A DNA stretch of 64,000 nucleotides, taken from positions 1,798,001 to 1,862,000 of the forward strand of contig NZ_CP036282.1 in NCBI RefSeq assembly GCF_006974105.1. The letters are read 5' to 3'. The notes under the pieces were generated by a model. The model did no database searches and was not told the origin of the DNA. It saw only the letters and a program-made list of their open reading frames with translations. Of the stretch, positions 56,057 through 64,000 are shown piece by piece (position 1 is the first letter of the stretch; every line of letters begins with the position of its first letter). This stretch comes from Rhodoferax aquaticus (GTDB taxonomy: Bacteria; Pseudomonadota; Gammaproteobacteria; Burkholderiales; Burkholderiaceae_C). Made by a program: the position numbers and the translations under genes.

Positions 56057-59000
56057 AAAACAAATCGTTTGCCAAAATTAATGTCTGTTGTTACATTGTT
56101 CACCGCAGAGCTAACCTTCGCTGTAATAGGCTGAGGTTGTCCGTCAGGGTGTATTGCGATAAATAAGGGTTTACCATCATTGGAGATCGTCCATTTAGAA
56201 GAGTCTTCCGAAGATACATCAAATTTCCATAGATTGCCTTTTAGATCACCTGCATAGATTAGGTCAACCAAACCATCTCCATTGGTATCTACCATCCCGG
56301 GAGTACTTAATCCATTATCGTTTGCTGCTTTCGTTGATATCTTCTTTACTTCAGTAATTGCGCCATTCACGTCCAGCATGAAAAAGTAGAGAACAGCAAG
56401 ACCAGACGTGCTGTTGTACCCATTTCCAACGATCACAGCTGATTTCCCATTATTCATTTTGACCAAGGCGGGTCGACCAAGCATAAATCCCAAATCAAGG
56501 TCCGTTGATGCGGCGGAGCTGGCCGCCGGTGTGTATTCCCACAAGTGTTTAGTGGCATCGAAAGCAGCCGTGCTAGTCACATCTAAGGCAAACAGCCCTT
56601 TTCCCCCACGCCCAAGCGTGGCGAACAGATAGTTATTTCCGCCAGTGTTGGCTCCTCGTGATGTAATTTCGATCTCACCATCGACGTAGTAGTCATGTGT
56701 ATAAAAAGGTGAGCTTAGTTTCTTGAGCTTAACAAGTGATGACTGTGGAATATGTGCGAATTGCTCTACTCCGTCTTGGGCGTTAAACGCATGCAACATT
56801 CCAGCATTTGATCCTACAAAAATAGTATCAGTATCTTTGAGGTAAATAGGAGATGAGTGAATGATGTCGCCTAGAACAGTGTCACTACGGTCTCGCAGTC
56901 TCCCGCCATTCTTGATTTCGTTGGTTCTCACGCCACGGAAGTAGTCCACAATTTCGCGTTCGCTACCTAGAATTTCCGCTACCATTTTATTGGTGCTAAC
57001 GGCCTCCCACGTAAAGTTTCTGGCAACTCCGGTGCCATATTCATTGGGAGTGTCCGCTTTTAAAAAAATTTTTCTACTACTTGCTGCTGGCATTTTTGTT
57101 GAAGCTTTCCACGCGGTGTTCATACTAACCCCAGCGTTGGGTATTGGATAAGATACCAAATCTCCCGACCAATATTTTGCATCAAAGCGCGCTTGAAAGG
57201 TGCGTGCGCTTGTGCTCAATTTGGAGCTATTGGTAATAACATTGCTGGCACTTGAATTTGCTACGGAGATCGAGTCAAATGCTTTCTTAATGGTTTCTTT
57301 GAGTTTTATTGGGTTTTGTACCAAAAAATAGGTGTCTGGAACGCCGTTTGCATCCGAGTCCCATTCGGGTTGAAGATCAGGCATTCCGTTGTTATTTTTA
57401 TCAGTAAAACCACCCCATTTTGCGGCATACCATAAAGGATCTTTGAGCAAGGTTGCCGCAGGAGTAGAGCTAGCGACAAATGTGCGCGTGTCTCCGGCGC
57501 TACCTATTGTCGGCAACCTATTGCAGGATACATCTGGTTTGTCATTGTCGCAAAATCCTGGCTCTTTGCCTGACGGAACATTGAGGAAGTAGGGAATGTC
57601 AACAAAGACATCCTTTTTGTTTTTCTGTGAATCTTGGACAACTAAATACACTCCGTCCTTAGTCGTTCCCGAGATAATGTAGCCCATGTTTTGGATAGCC
57701 CCACCTGCTTGATAGGTGGGTTTAACATTGACTTCAAGCGTTTTATCTTTAGTGAGTTTTATTTCATACTCGGTAATTGCATCCATATCGTGGTCCGCGC
57801 CTTGTTCAACGTCCTCGAAATTGATTTGGAACTTTGCGTAATAGCGCCCCTCATTGATGGAGCTATTCTTGTCATTAGTACCGGAGTTAGCTATGTTTGT
57901 GACATAAAAATCAACAATTTGATTTGTTGGTTGAAAGCCACCTTTTTTTGATGATTCAAGTACTGATTTGGCAAAAGGCACTAAAGTAATGGTCCTCCCG
58001 GAATCTACTGCAACCTCGATTTTTGGGAGCGGAGAGGCTAAGGCAACGCTAAAGGTATCAATCGATTGACTGCCCTTTACGTCAGACCGAATGTCATTTC
58101 TTTTGGCAAAGCTCGCAACAGACGCTGAGTAGTAACTCCCTTGTTTAGTTGGCTCCTCGGGTGCCAAGCCGCGAATGTTTTTCAGGGACTCAACATCTTT
58201 TGCGGATGGTGCGGAATCGAACACACCCTTTGATTCCCCAATAAATCTCTTGCCTACGATGGATGATTCGTTGCTGGAAATGGTATCCGCTTCTTTAGAA
58301 ACATCTAAGCCAGAAACATCCCCACTAAATGGCTTACCTTTGGAGTCTTTGTATTGACTTCCTGGCAGTTGGTCTGAGTCATAGGATGGGTTGATGTCTG
58401 AAATCGTCAAGAAATTCGCCTTGGCGCACCAAGGTGACTTAGCAGCACTGCTCGTAGAATAAGGGTCATCCCATGTAGCACGGTTGAGTCCTACTTCGGC
58501 ATCTATTACCGAGGTGGTAACCTGGTAGCTACTGGTGGCAACTTTCTTGCCTGCAAAATATCTCACGCCTTCGTACATCATTTCAGCAATTGGGTTGCCC
58601 CAGTCCGGGAATTTTCCCTCCGTCATAGCCTTTTCGCTCTCCCAGCCTCCTTTGTAGGAATTATCTGTCTTAGTATTATTAAAGTCTCTGATTCTGAATT
58701 TGTTAAAGGTTTCAACAATTGGTGCAGTTAGTGTAAAGACTCCTGTATCAGGGCTTACTTCACTCGAAAACTTTGAGACCACTTTCCTGAGTATGCCTCC
58801 AGATAGGTTTGAATCGTAACTTCCCGTAATTAGGCCAAATAGCATGGAATCATTTTCACCATAATCGTGCAATAATCCCGTGGGCTTGTATTTTGTTCCG
58901 TACTGTTTACAGCCGGAATTGAAAGCAGAAGTACATACCTCGACTCGAACTGTATAGTCTTTGCGTGTTCCACCATGTGTATTGTTAGCTAATACCGGGT

Positions 59001-59718
59001 TTTCGGTCGATGCCCAGTTCCAAATTCTGGTTGCTGTATCTGTCACTACGGACAGGTGCGGGGGCAGGTCACTGCAGTCATCGAGTCTTGTGCAAGACTT
59101 TCCGGCATTTTGGGTTAGGTTTCCAAACAAGTGGCGTTTGTTTTCCGAGGGCTGCTTAAGCGGAGTGTAGTCTGAGATCAAATAGCCATCTATCGACTTA
59201 CTTGTGTATTCTTTTCCCCAAGAGTGGGCGTCTTGAGGAATATATGCTCGTCGCAGAATGGTTTGGTCGGCCGTATCAATTTCTCTATGCCCGCCATATA
59301 GCACCTTGCGAAGAGCATCTATTCGCGCGGTGGTCTGATAGTTCAGCCAGTTTCCTGACCAGGCATCTTTACATTTTCCACCGGTTGCGAGTGATGTAGG
59401 TGTAAATAGGCCATCTTTATCGGATTTGGCGTTGTGGCTGTAGCAGAGAGATGAATCAAATAACCCGTAGTATGTAATACTCGGCTTGAATCTGAGATCT
59501 ATTGAACCATCGCCATCGATGTCTGCTGTGTCGTTGTACGACTCGTAAAACAACTTGTGGTCGCGACCGGCAACCAGCATGACCATTGGTTTTGCTGTTG
59601 TCTGAGTAAGTAGCGGCGTTGCAGGTATAGTAATAGCGTGAATCTCAATATTAAAGAAAAATAGGGTCGCAATGGCAAGACCCTGTATCAATAGTTTCCT
59701 TGCTGATATATTTTTCAT
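55945..59718 (-). CDS. pilY1: PilY1 pilus tip/assembly protein, frameshifted (N-terminal part)
   Basis: The main part of a very large exported protein: signal peptide (FFFNIEIHA) then VMLVAGRDHKLFYESYND and an N-terminal half typical of Comamonadaceae PilY1, with no MIDAS motif seen at its start. The C-terminal beta-propeller has IHSSPIYLKDTDTIFVGSNA, YVDGEIEI and the calcium loop DTNGDGLVDLIYAGD. PilY1 promotes pilus extension and adhesion. A slip in seven T (56054-56060 on the plus strand) throws the frame off, replacing the expected FFGTG, and the frame ends early. GTG 59751, overlapping the pilX stop, is an alternative start. Confidence 0.85.
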   Translation of the reverse strand: MKNISARKLLIQGLAIATLFFFNIEIHAITIPATPLLTQTTAKPMVMLVAGRDHKLFYESYNDTADIDGDGSIDLRFKPSITYYGLFDSSLCYSHNAKSDKDGLFTPTSLATGGKCKDAWSGNWLNYQTTARIDALRKVLYGGHREIDTADQTILRRAYIPQDAHSWGKEYTSKSIDGYLISDYTPLKQPSENKRHLFGNLTQNAGKSCTRLDDCSDLPPHLSVVTDTATRIWNWASTENPVLANNTHGGTRKDYTVRVEVCTSAFNSGCKQYGTKYKPTGLLHDYGENDSMLFGLITGSYDSNLSGGILRKVVSKFSSEVSPDTGVFTLTAPIVETFNKFRIRDFNNTKTDNSYKGGWESEKAMTEGKFPDWGNPIAEMMYEGVRYFAGKKVATSSYQVTTSVIDAEVGLNRATWDDPYSTSSAAKSPWCAKANFLTISDINPSYDSDQLPGSQYKDSKGKPFSGDVSGLDVSKEADTISSNESSIVGKRFIGESKGVFDSAPSAKDVESLKNIRGLAPEEPTKQGSYYSASVASFAKRNDIRSDVKGSQSIDTFSVALASPLPKIEVAVDSGRTITLVPFAKSVLESSKKGGFQPTNQIVDFYVTNIANSGTNDKNSSINEGRYYAKFQINFEDVEQGADHDMDAITEYEIKLTKDKTLEVNVKPTYQAGGAIQNMGYIISGTTKDGVYLVVQDSQKNKKDVFVDIPYFLNVPSGKEPGFCDNDKPDVSCNRLPTIGSAGDTRTFVASSTPAATLLKDPLWYAAKWGGFTDKNNNGMPDLQPEWDSDANGVPDTYFLVQNPIKLKETIKKAFDSISVANSSASNVITNSSKLSTSARTFQARFDAKYWSGDLVSYPIPNAGVSMNTAWKASTKMPAASSRKIFLKADTPNEYGTGVARNFTWEAVSTNKMVAEILGSEREIVDYFRGVRTNEIKNGGRLRDRSDTVLGDIIHSSPIYLKDTDTIFVGSNAGMLHAFNAQDGVEQFAHIPQSSLVKLKKLSSPFYTHDYYVDGEIEITSRGANTGGNNYLFATLGRGGKGLFALDVTSTAAFDATKHLWEYTPAASSAASTDLDLGFMLGRPALVKMNNGKSAVIVGNGYNSTSGLAVLYFFMLDVNGAITEVKKISTKAANDNGLSTPGMVDTNGDGLVDLIYAGDLKGNLWKFDVSSEDSSKWTISNDGKPLFIAIHPDGQPQPITAKVSSAVNNVTTDINFGKRFVFLVQVHISHQPTPLTRISNLGTDSSTLARLLIQIGLL

Positions 59719-59747
59719 ATAGGTATTCAAGCGTGAGTAGTTCTTCG

Positions 59748-60254
59748 TCACTCGGTGGCATAAATAGACTGCAGCATAACGGTTGCGCGCCCTGTGCCAC
59801 CATCTGTTTGCGCTGTGATGCGGTAGCGTCTGCAGTTATATGGATCGCTTGAGTCACCTGGTCTACAAGAAAAAGTATTGCCTAAATACTCCACAAAGTA
59901 TTTAGGGGTAATTGCGAGAGAACCACTGCCAACGGTGCTGGCATTTTCCCAGCCAGTGAAAGCGGTATCTAACCAGCGTGCATTCGTGCTTGCTGTAGTA
60001 ATTCCACAAACATTGATTTTTCCAATCTTCGCGCAATTGGCACCCGCTGCAGGTGTTGGTTTTTCCGACTCAACCAAGGTTTCAATTTCCTTTAATGCGG
60101 CTTCTGTGGCTTGCAAAGCAAGGTTTCTATCGTACATGTTAGATGTCAGTCGCTCTTCTGCGGTAATCTGACGTATAGTCGCAATACCCAGCAGCGTCAT
60201 AATTGCCAAGATAATCAGACTAATTACAAGTGTTACACCTTTTTCGTAGCGCAT
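59748..60254 (-). CDS. pilX: PilX minor pilin
   Basis: A 168-residue protein with a very short leader, EKG then VTLVISLIILAIMTLLGIATIRQ. It lacks the usual Glu5, as PilX proteins often do. LQATEAALKEIE follows the helix, and the head has paired cysteines (NCAKIGKINVCG; SCRPGDSSDPYNCRRYR). It primes pilus assembly with PilV, PilW and PilY1. It overlaps the possible GTG start of pilY1. Confidence 0.85.
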   Translation of the reverse strand: MRYEKGVTLVISLIILAIMTLLGIATIRQITAEERLTSNMYDRNLALQATEAALKEIETLVESEKPTPAAGANCAKIGKINVCGITTASTNARWLDTAFTGWENASTVGSGSLAITPKYFVEYLGNTFSCRPGDSSDPYNCRRYRITAQTDGGTGRATVMLQSIYATE

Positions 60255-60282
60255 TATATTTTTTTGTTAATGAAATTCAAGC

Positions 60283-61386
60283 TCATGGCGTTGCCTGAAA
60301 GAGTGTATCTCTGCTTCTTAGCCCAACTGCATACACAAGAGGCTTTTCAATGAGGGTGTTACTTGTACTAATTGAGTTTTCGCTTTGTAAGGTAATTGCA
60401 AACCTAACAGCAACTACTTGCTGGTCATTTGACTCGGTCCAAGCGCCGCTTCCAGCATCAAATACACTATTGTCTGCATTGATCCAACTGGAAGCTAGGG
60501 TGTTAGTGGCAACGTTTTTGGTAAGATACTGAATTTTCATATCCTTTATATTTGTTAGTACTTCATCTGTATCAGTGGTAATTTTAATGCCGCTGGAGTC
60601 CTTTCTTTTGGTAATTCGTTTTTTGTATAGCGAATTTTTTCCATTGCTGCCAATTCCTATATACCAAAATGAGGTTTTTAGGTTTGCAATTTGCGCATAA
60701 GTAATATCAAAATTTTTCGTAGGTGCCGCTGCACAGTTGACTGGAGTTGGGTATCCAAGGTTGTTCGAGCAGTTGAGTGCAGTAAAACTCTTGTCGTAGC
60801 TAAGTATTTTAGATGTATCACTAAATGTCGCGACTTGGAATATTGCTGCGCTTTGAAGATCGCATGCGATTACCACATCGTCCTGTGTAACGCTAGTGCT
60901 GGAATTTAAGACCATCTCCATTGCCGTTGCATCATGTGAGAGAATGCTGGCTGAATTTGAGTCAGACTGCATGATTAAAATCGCGTCAGTGTTTGGTACG
61001 CGATTGTTTTTGCTAGTTCCAAAAGGTACTATGTCGGCTATATTGGTGGTTCCTGAATACCCGCGAACTGTTCCTGCATTCCAGTCACTCCACCAAGGTA
61101 TGGTGCTCGGGCTTGGCCTTAGCCTAACTAGGTTGGCTACGAGCTTTGAACCACACGGCGTTTCGCCGGCTTCCTTTAGATCGCGCGATAGGACATCGAA
61201 GGCAACCCTCGCATTCTCTTGAATACGAGCTATGTTTTCGGTTACTTGGAAACTTTGTTTGTTTGTGCTTAGTACACTGAGTATTCCTGATACAAGAATC
61301 AAGCCAAGTACAAGGGCAACCAATAGCTCAACGAGTGTAAAACCTCGGTTGCTGCGGCACATACGGATTGGTTCTTTAGTTGACAT
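60283..61386 (-). CDS. pilW: PilW minor pilin
   Basis: A 367-residue prepilin with the cleavage site NRG|FTLVELLVALVLGLILVSGIL and the family segment NIARIQENARVAFDVLSRDLKEAG-x-PCG. A large beta head with Cys pairs follows. It acts in the minor pilin priming complex. ATG 61386, 4 bp after the pilV stop, fits; the open frame extends 13 codons further. Confidence 0.88.
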   Translation of the reverse strand: MSTKEPIRMCRSNRGFTLVELLVALVLGLILVSGILSVLSTNKQSFQVTENIARIQENARVAFDVLSRDLKEAGETPCGSKLVANLVRLRPSPSTIPWWSDWNAGTVRGYSGTTNIADIVPFGTSKNNRVPNTDAILIMQSDSNSASILSHDATAMEMVLNSSTSVTQDDVVIACDLQSAAIFQVATFSDTSKILSYDKSFTALNCSNNLGYPTPVNCAAAPTKNFDITYAQIANLKTSFWYIGIGSNGKNSLYKKRITKRKDSSGIKITTDTDEVLTNIKDMKIQYLTKNVATNTLASSWINADNSVFDAGSGAWTESNDQQVVAVRFAITLQSENSISTSNTLIEKPLVYAVGLRSRDTLFQATP

Positions 61387-61390
61387 GAGC

Positions 61391-61912
61391 TTATATGCTC
61401 GACCGAATTTCAACTTTTTGAGCACCTAGACCGCCTGCAAGGCTATCGTCCCATATCACTTGAACGCGACAATTTCCAACAGCGTCACAAAAAATTGCAC
61501 CTTTGGTTGTGGTGTCGTTAATTGTTCCGATGTTCTGTTTAACTGCAGTCAGCCACAGTTTTCTATTGGCATCAAATAAACTATTTCCTGTGATTGAGTC
61601 TGGGTTATATATGGAGCCATTTATTTCATCGTTTGAATTCAGTGTTCCAGTGTTGTAATTCAGTGCCTTGGCACTGTTTGGGTCTACACGTAACATTTCC
61701 ATCATGTACGTTGCAAGCATTACTGCCTGAGACCTCTGCAAACTACTCACATTACCTTTGAGTGCACGTGCTTGCAATCCAGCCATGCCTAAAGTACCTA
61801 CACTCAGTATTAGTACGGCGACAAGTATTTCTATGAGAGTCGCACCTTTTTGCGCGCCATTTTTAAGCCAGCTACGGTTTGATTTCGAAGTGATGGCGGG
61901 GGTAGTATTCAT
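61391..61912 (-). CDS. pilV: PilV minor pilin
   Basis: A 173-residue prepilin with QKG|ATLIEILVAVLILSVGTLGMAGLQA, the typical PilV helix, and a head ending in CRVQVIWDDS. GTG 61918 is an alternative start two codons up. It is separated from fimT by only a few bases, so the five genes form one operon. Confidence 0.88.
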   Translation of the reverse strand: MNTTPAITSKSNRSWLKNGAQKGATLIEILVAVLILSVGTLGMAGLQARALKGNVSSLQRSQAVMLATYMMEMLRVDPNSAKALNYNTGTLNSNDEINGSIYNPDSITGNSLFDANRKLWLTAVKQNIGTINDTTTKGAIFCDAVGNCRVQVIWDDSLAGGLGAQKVEIRSSI

Positions 61913-61920
61913 TTTCACTG

Positions 61921-62511
61921 TTATGTTGGAGCTGGGCAGGTGGCGTCTACTACCGGTGTATTAACTGTTACTCGTCCGGCAAAGTTGATGGTTAGATCAC
62001 GTGCCCTTGAGTTATTTTCTATTGCCGTAGACTTACTACAGACGCGAATTTTGCCCATCAGTGCGGCACCCGTATTCGTCTTTGCCTGACCATCGGGGCC
62101 GTAAGAGATATATCGAGTGAGTCCATTTGCACCAATGATTACGATTTGATTTTGGATGGGTGGAAATAGAAAGTTTATGGTGTCACCTGCATCAATGTTG
62201 GCAGTAACTCCACTGTGGTTGGGGTCCGAAAAGACAATCCAACCTTGCTCCCATGTGCCCGCGGTGGTGCATTGAATGCCATTTGAACTCACACACATCG
62301 TGGCACGTCGACCAGTTTTTGCGGCGGTTGAGCGTGTTTGCGCGAGGCTTGTCACTAAATCGCTCGTTGCACTTCGAACAGCGGAAGACGCCGCTGCACT
62401 TCGAAAACTGGGCACAGCGATAGTCAAAAGTATGCTTAAAACCGTCAGCGCAACCATGAGCTCCAGCAGGGTTATTCCGGCCTGACTTGTTCGGGGGCGT
62501 TCTTTGGACAT
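61921..62511 (-). CDS. fimT: FimT/FimU (GspH-type) minor pilin
   Basis: A 196-residue prepilin with QAG|ITLLELMVALTVLSILLTIAVPSFR and the GspH pattern SDLVTSLAQTRSTAAKTGRRATMCVS ... GWIVFSDPN. The C-terminal cysteine is in VVDATCPAPT. FimU connects the tip complex to the major pilin, and FimT binds DNA in some species; which this is cannot be told. It is the first gene of the operon. Confidence 0.85.
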   Translation of the reverse strand: MSKERPRTSQAGITLLELMVALTVLSILLTIAVPSFRSAAASSAVRSATSDLVTSLAQTRSTAAKTGRRATMCVSSNGIQCTTAGTWEQGWIVFSDPNHSGVTANIDAGDTINFLFPPIQNQIVIIGANGLTRYISYGPDGQAKTNTGAALMGKIRVCSKSTAIENNSRARDLTINFAGRVTVNTPVVDATCPAPT

Positions 62512-62520
62512 ATATTTATC

Positions 62521-62580
62521 AAGGTTGTGTTCAACCTTTTATTTCGGCTCAGCTAGGTGGAAACACTGCCAAGTTGGCAG
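62521..62580. promoter_or_regulatory. Hairpin and palindrome upstream of fimT
   Basis: AAGGTTG-N4-CAACCTT (62521-62538) lies about 10 bp before the fimT start. CTGCCAA-G-TTGGCAG (62566-62580), a perfect palindrome, lies further up. They are possible leader-RNA structure and operator for the pil operon. Confidence 0.4.
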
Positions 62581-62712
62581 GCGGTTGTTTTTCAACTATC
62601 AGTGGCGATGCATGCCATTTTTCGGACGCTTTTCGCTAGCGGTCGACTGTGCTTTTTGTCAATATGATGAAGTACGGCCTTGTTGAGTGGGCACAAATTT
62701 TTCTACCTTTCG

Positions 62713-63117
62713 TTATGCCGACACATTGGCATTTACCTTGCCGCACTTGCTGGACATGTCAGAATTCTTATGTGTGAGGCGGGATTGCTTACCCAAAATA
62801 TTGGTAAAGTAGATTTCATCTTGATTCACTTTGTTGTTGAAGCGGTCCAGGTATAGGATCGCGAACTGGTTCATTGCTTCTTTTCAATCTCTATTGGTTC
62901 GGCTCCAGTCGCCAGTGATATTGCGCAGCGCTAGCAATATGAGCTGGCTGGCCGCGTCTTCCGAAGAGAAGTGCTCCCGTGAGTTAATGGTCTTGCAAAG
63001 GCTGGCGTTGACGCTCTCAAGGGCATTGGTGGTATGGATGGCCTGCCAGGTGTGCGCCAAGTAGAGATGTGACCACACTGAAACTGTAGCGGTGTTGATG
63101 CGGGTATACAGGTCCAC
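62713..63117 (-). pseudogene. IS256-family transposase remnant (C-terminal part)
   Basis: The translation shows IHTTNALESVNASLCKTI and HFSSEDAASQLILLALRNI, the C-terminal part of Mutator/IS256 transposases. An in-frame TGA (62884-62886) replaces the expected tryptophan before KEAMNQFAILYLDRFN, which continues the family pattern to a stop at 62713. The N-terminal two thirds with the catalytic residues are missing. It is a dead fragment at the edge of the pilus operon. Confidence 0.75.
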
Positions 63118-63798
63118 GGTACATTGCGATGGTATTGAATGAAATCAGGTGTGTCATTGCCGGGAAAACTGAGATCGTATATTCAAGTATTTCGTTATGC
63201 TCCAAGTATGCTCGACATCTAGATGACATTAATTTGCAGTAAATCTATGTAGTATTTTGAAATATACTCACACATACACACGCCACGTGGTTTTGTGAGA
63301 AAATTCCATCATCTGCAATAAGCACCGTGTGAGTTTGCAAATCCATAGGACGCTTATCAACCATTGAAAATGAAAATTTACAATGCGCATATTCGGTTTG
63401 GATTTTTCGTCGGCACAAAACACCCGTCAAAGCACGACAACGACCCAAAAAAAATCTCGATTGCGGGTATTTAGCTGCAAGACAAAACCAGTACCGACAG
63501 CCAAGCCAGTGCAAGTTGCTGCATATGCACAAAGCTCATCTCCGATGAAAAGTCGTCATCGGAGTCGGCAACAAAACCGAACTCCAAGGTACCGACACCC
63601 AGTCCCTTGAGACCAGCTTCGTAAAGACGGACCCGACCAAAGCAGGTGAACTCATCAAGGATCCAGCAAAAACGCCGCCCACATCTCCCAGACCGAGGAC
63701 TCTGAAACAGCAGGCCTAGACCAAGAACAAAAGGGCCGGTAATCCCCCCGATAAGCCGAAGTGCCGAGAAGTAGAATTTTCTGAGAAGGAAGTTCTGC
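63118..63798. other. Region without an intact gene, possible DUF429 5' remnant
   Basis: About 680 bp. At 63383 a plus-strand frame starts MRIFGLDFSSAQNTRQ, recalling the beginning of DUF429 (predicted RNase H-like) proteins. The resemblance fades after about 20 residues and the frame stops at 63610. The rest shows short frames with stops. The last 60 bp are probably the left end of the IS3-type element. Confidence 0.3.
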
Positions 63799-64000
63799 GT
63801 GAAGAAGTCGAGGTTTACGGACAGCCAGATCATGGCTACATTGAGGCGTGTAGAAGCAGGCCTGCCAGTGCCCGAAATCTGTCTGGAACTGGGTATCAGC
63901 AGTGCCACGTTTTACAAGTGGCGTGCGAAGTTTGGCGGTATGGACACCTCCATGATGTCGCGTATTAAGGAACTCGAGGACGATAACCGACGTCTGAAGA
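63799..64000 (+). mobile_element. IS3-family transposase OrfA (partial, cut by window end)
   Basis: From GTG 63799 (AAGGA upstream) the frame reads KKSRFTDSQIMATLRRVEAG, then LPVPEICLELGISSATFYKW and a leucine-zipper start ending in DDNRRLK. This is the helix-turn-helix OrfA of IS3-family elements (IS407/IS51-like groups). The rest, including OrfB with the DDE catalytic domain, lies beyond the window. The left inverted repeat cannot be fixed from this sequence alone. Confidence 0.8.

Overview
The window looks like a chromosomal segment of a betaproteobacterium of the order Burkholderiales, most probably family Comamonadaceae (Rhodoferax-like). The reasons are gene order (rpsF-priB-rpsR-rplI-dnaB; alaA-hom-thrC-moeA-moaD; ribE-ribBX-ribH-nusB), high GC outside the pilus region, a RibB protein with a degenerate GTP cyclohydrolase half, and a family of small intergenic repeats. 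The genus is inference from protein character and synteny; no search was run. I saw no rRNA, tRNA or CRISPR array.

Region 1 (1-17.6 kb) is dominated by iron and haem. It holds an imelysin-type iron protein cut by the left edge, bacterioferritin, a ChaN-like lipoprotein, and a complete haem-uptake operon (TonB receptor, a 120-residue unknown, HmuS, HmuT, HmuU, HmuV). Three Fur-box-like palindromes (1033, 3097, 10926) sit at the three promoters, so iron limitation probably controls the set. Within it lie an orphan Imm1-type immunity gene, a DUF2325 coiled-coil protein, and a lipid module: acyl desaturase, its ferredoxin-type reductase and a divergent TetR regulator around a GTGTAC-N4-GTACAC operator. 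A saccharopine-dehydrogenase-like reductase and an SDR follow.

Region 2 (17.9-27.3 kb) has a GbpA-like chitin-active lytic polysaccharide monooxygenase, an unknown secreted protein, a lipoprotein, and ppsR/ppsA. The ppsA stop overlaps the start of a fused sodium:solute symporter.

Region 3 (27.3-47.7 kb) is housekeeping: the S6-PriB-S18-L9 operon, dnaB, phoH, bcp, alaA-hom-thrC, molybdopterin genes split by a dapA-like gene, clpB, a DUF885-like peptidase and a SNF2 helicase.

Region 4 (47.7-54.9 kb) opens with about 1 kb without genes that carries three copies of a 65-70 bp element. Each copy ends in a DnaA box placed exactly 50 bp from a conserved left motif. Then, on the minus strand, come tolQRA (without tolB-pal beside it), an aminotransferase, nusB and the riboflavin genes.

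Region 5 (55.0-64 kb) is visibly AT-richer. It is a minor-pilin operon (fimT, pilV, pilW, pilX, pilY1, pilE) in which pilY1 is broken by a one-base slip in a seven-T tract. It is bounded on the right by a decayed IS256-type transposase, unexplained sequence and the start of an IS3-type transposase, which suggests an acquired or unstable locus.

Seven copies (one diverged) of a short hairpin-bearing repeat are scattered between genes across the first 48 kb.
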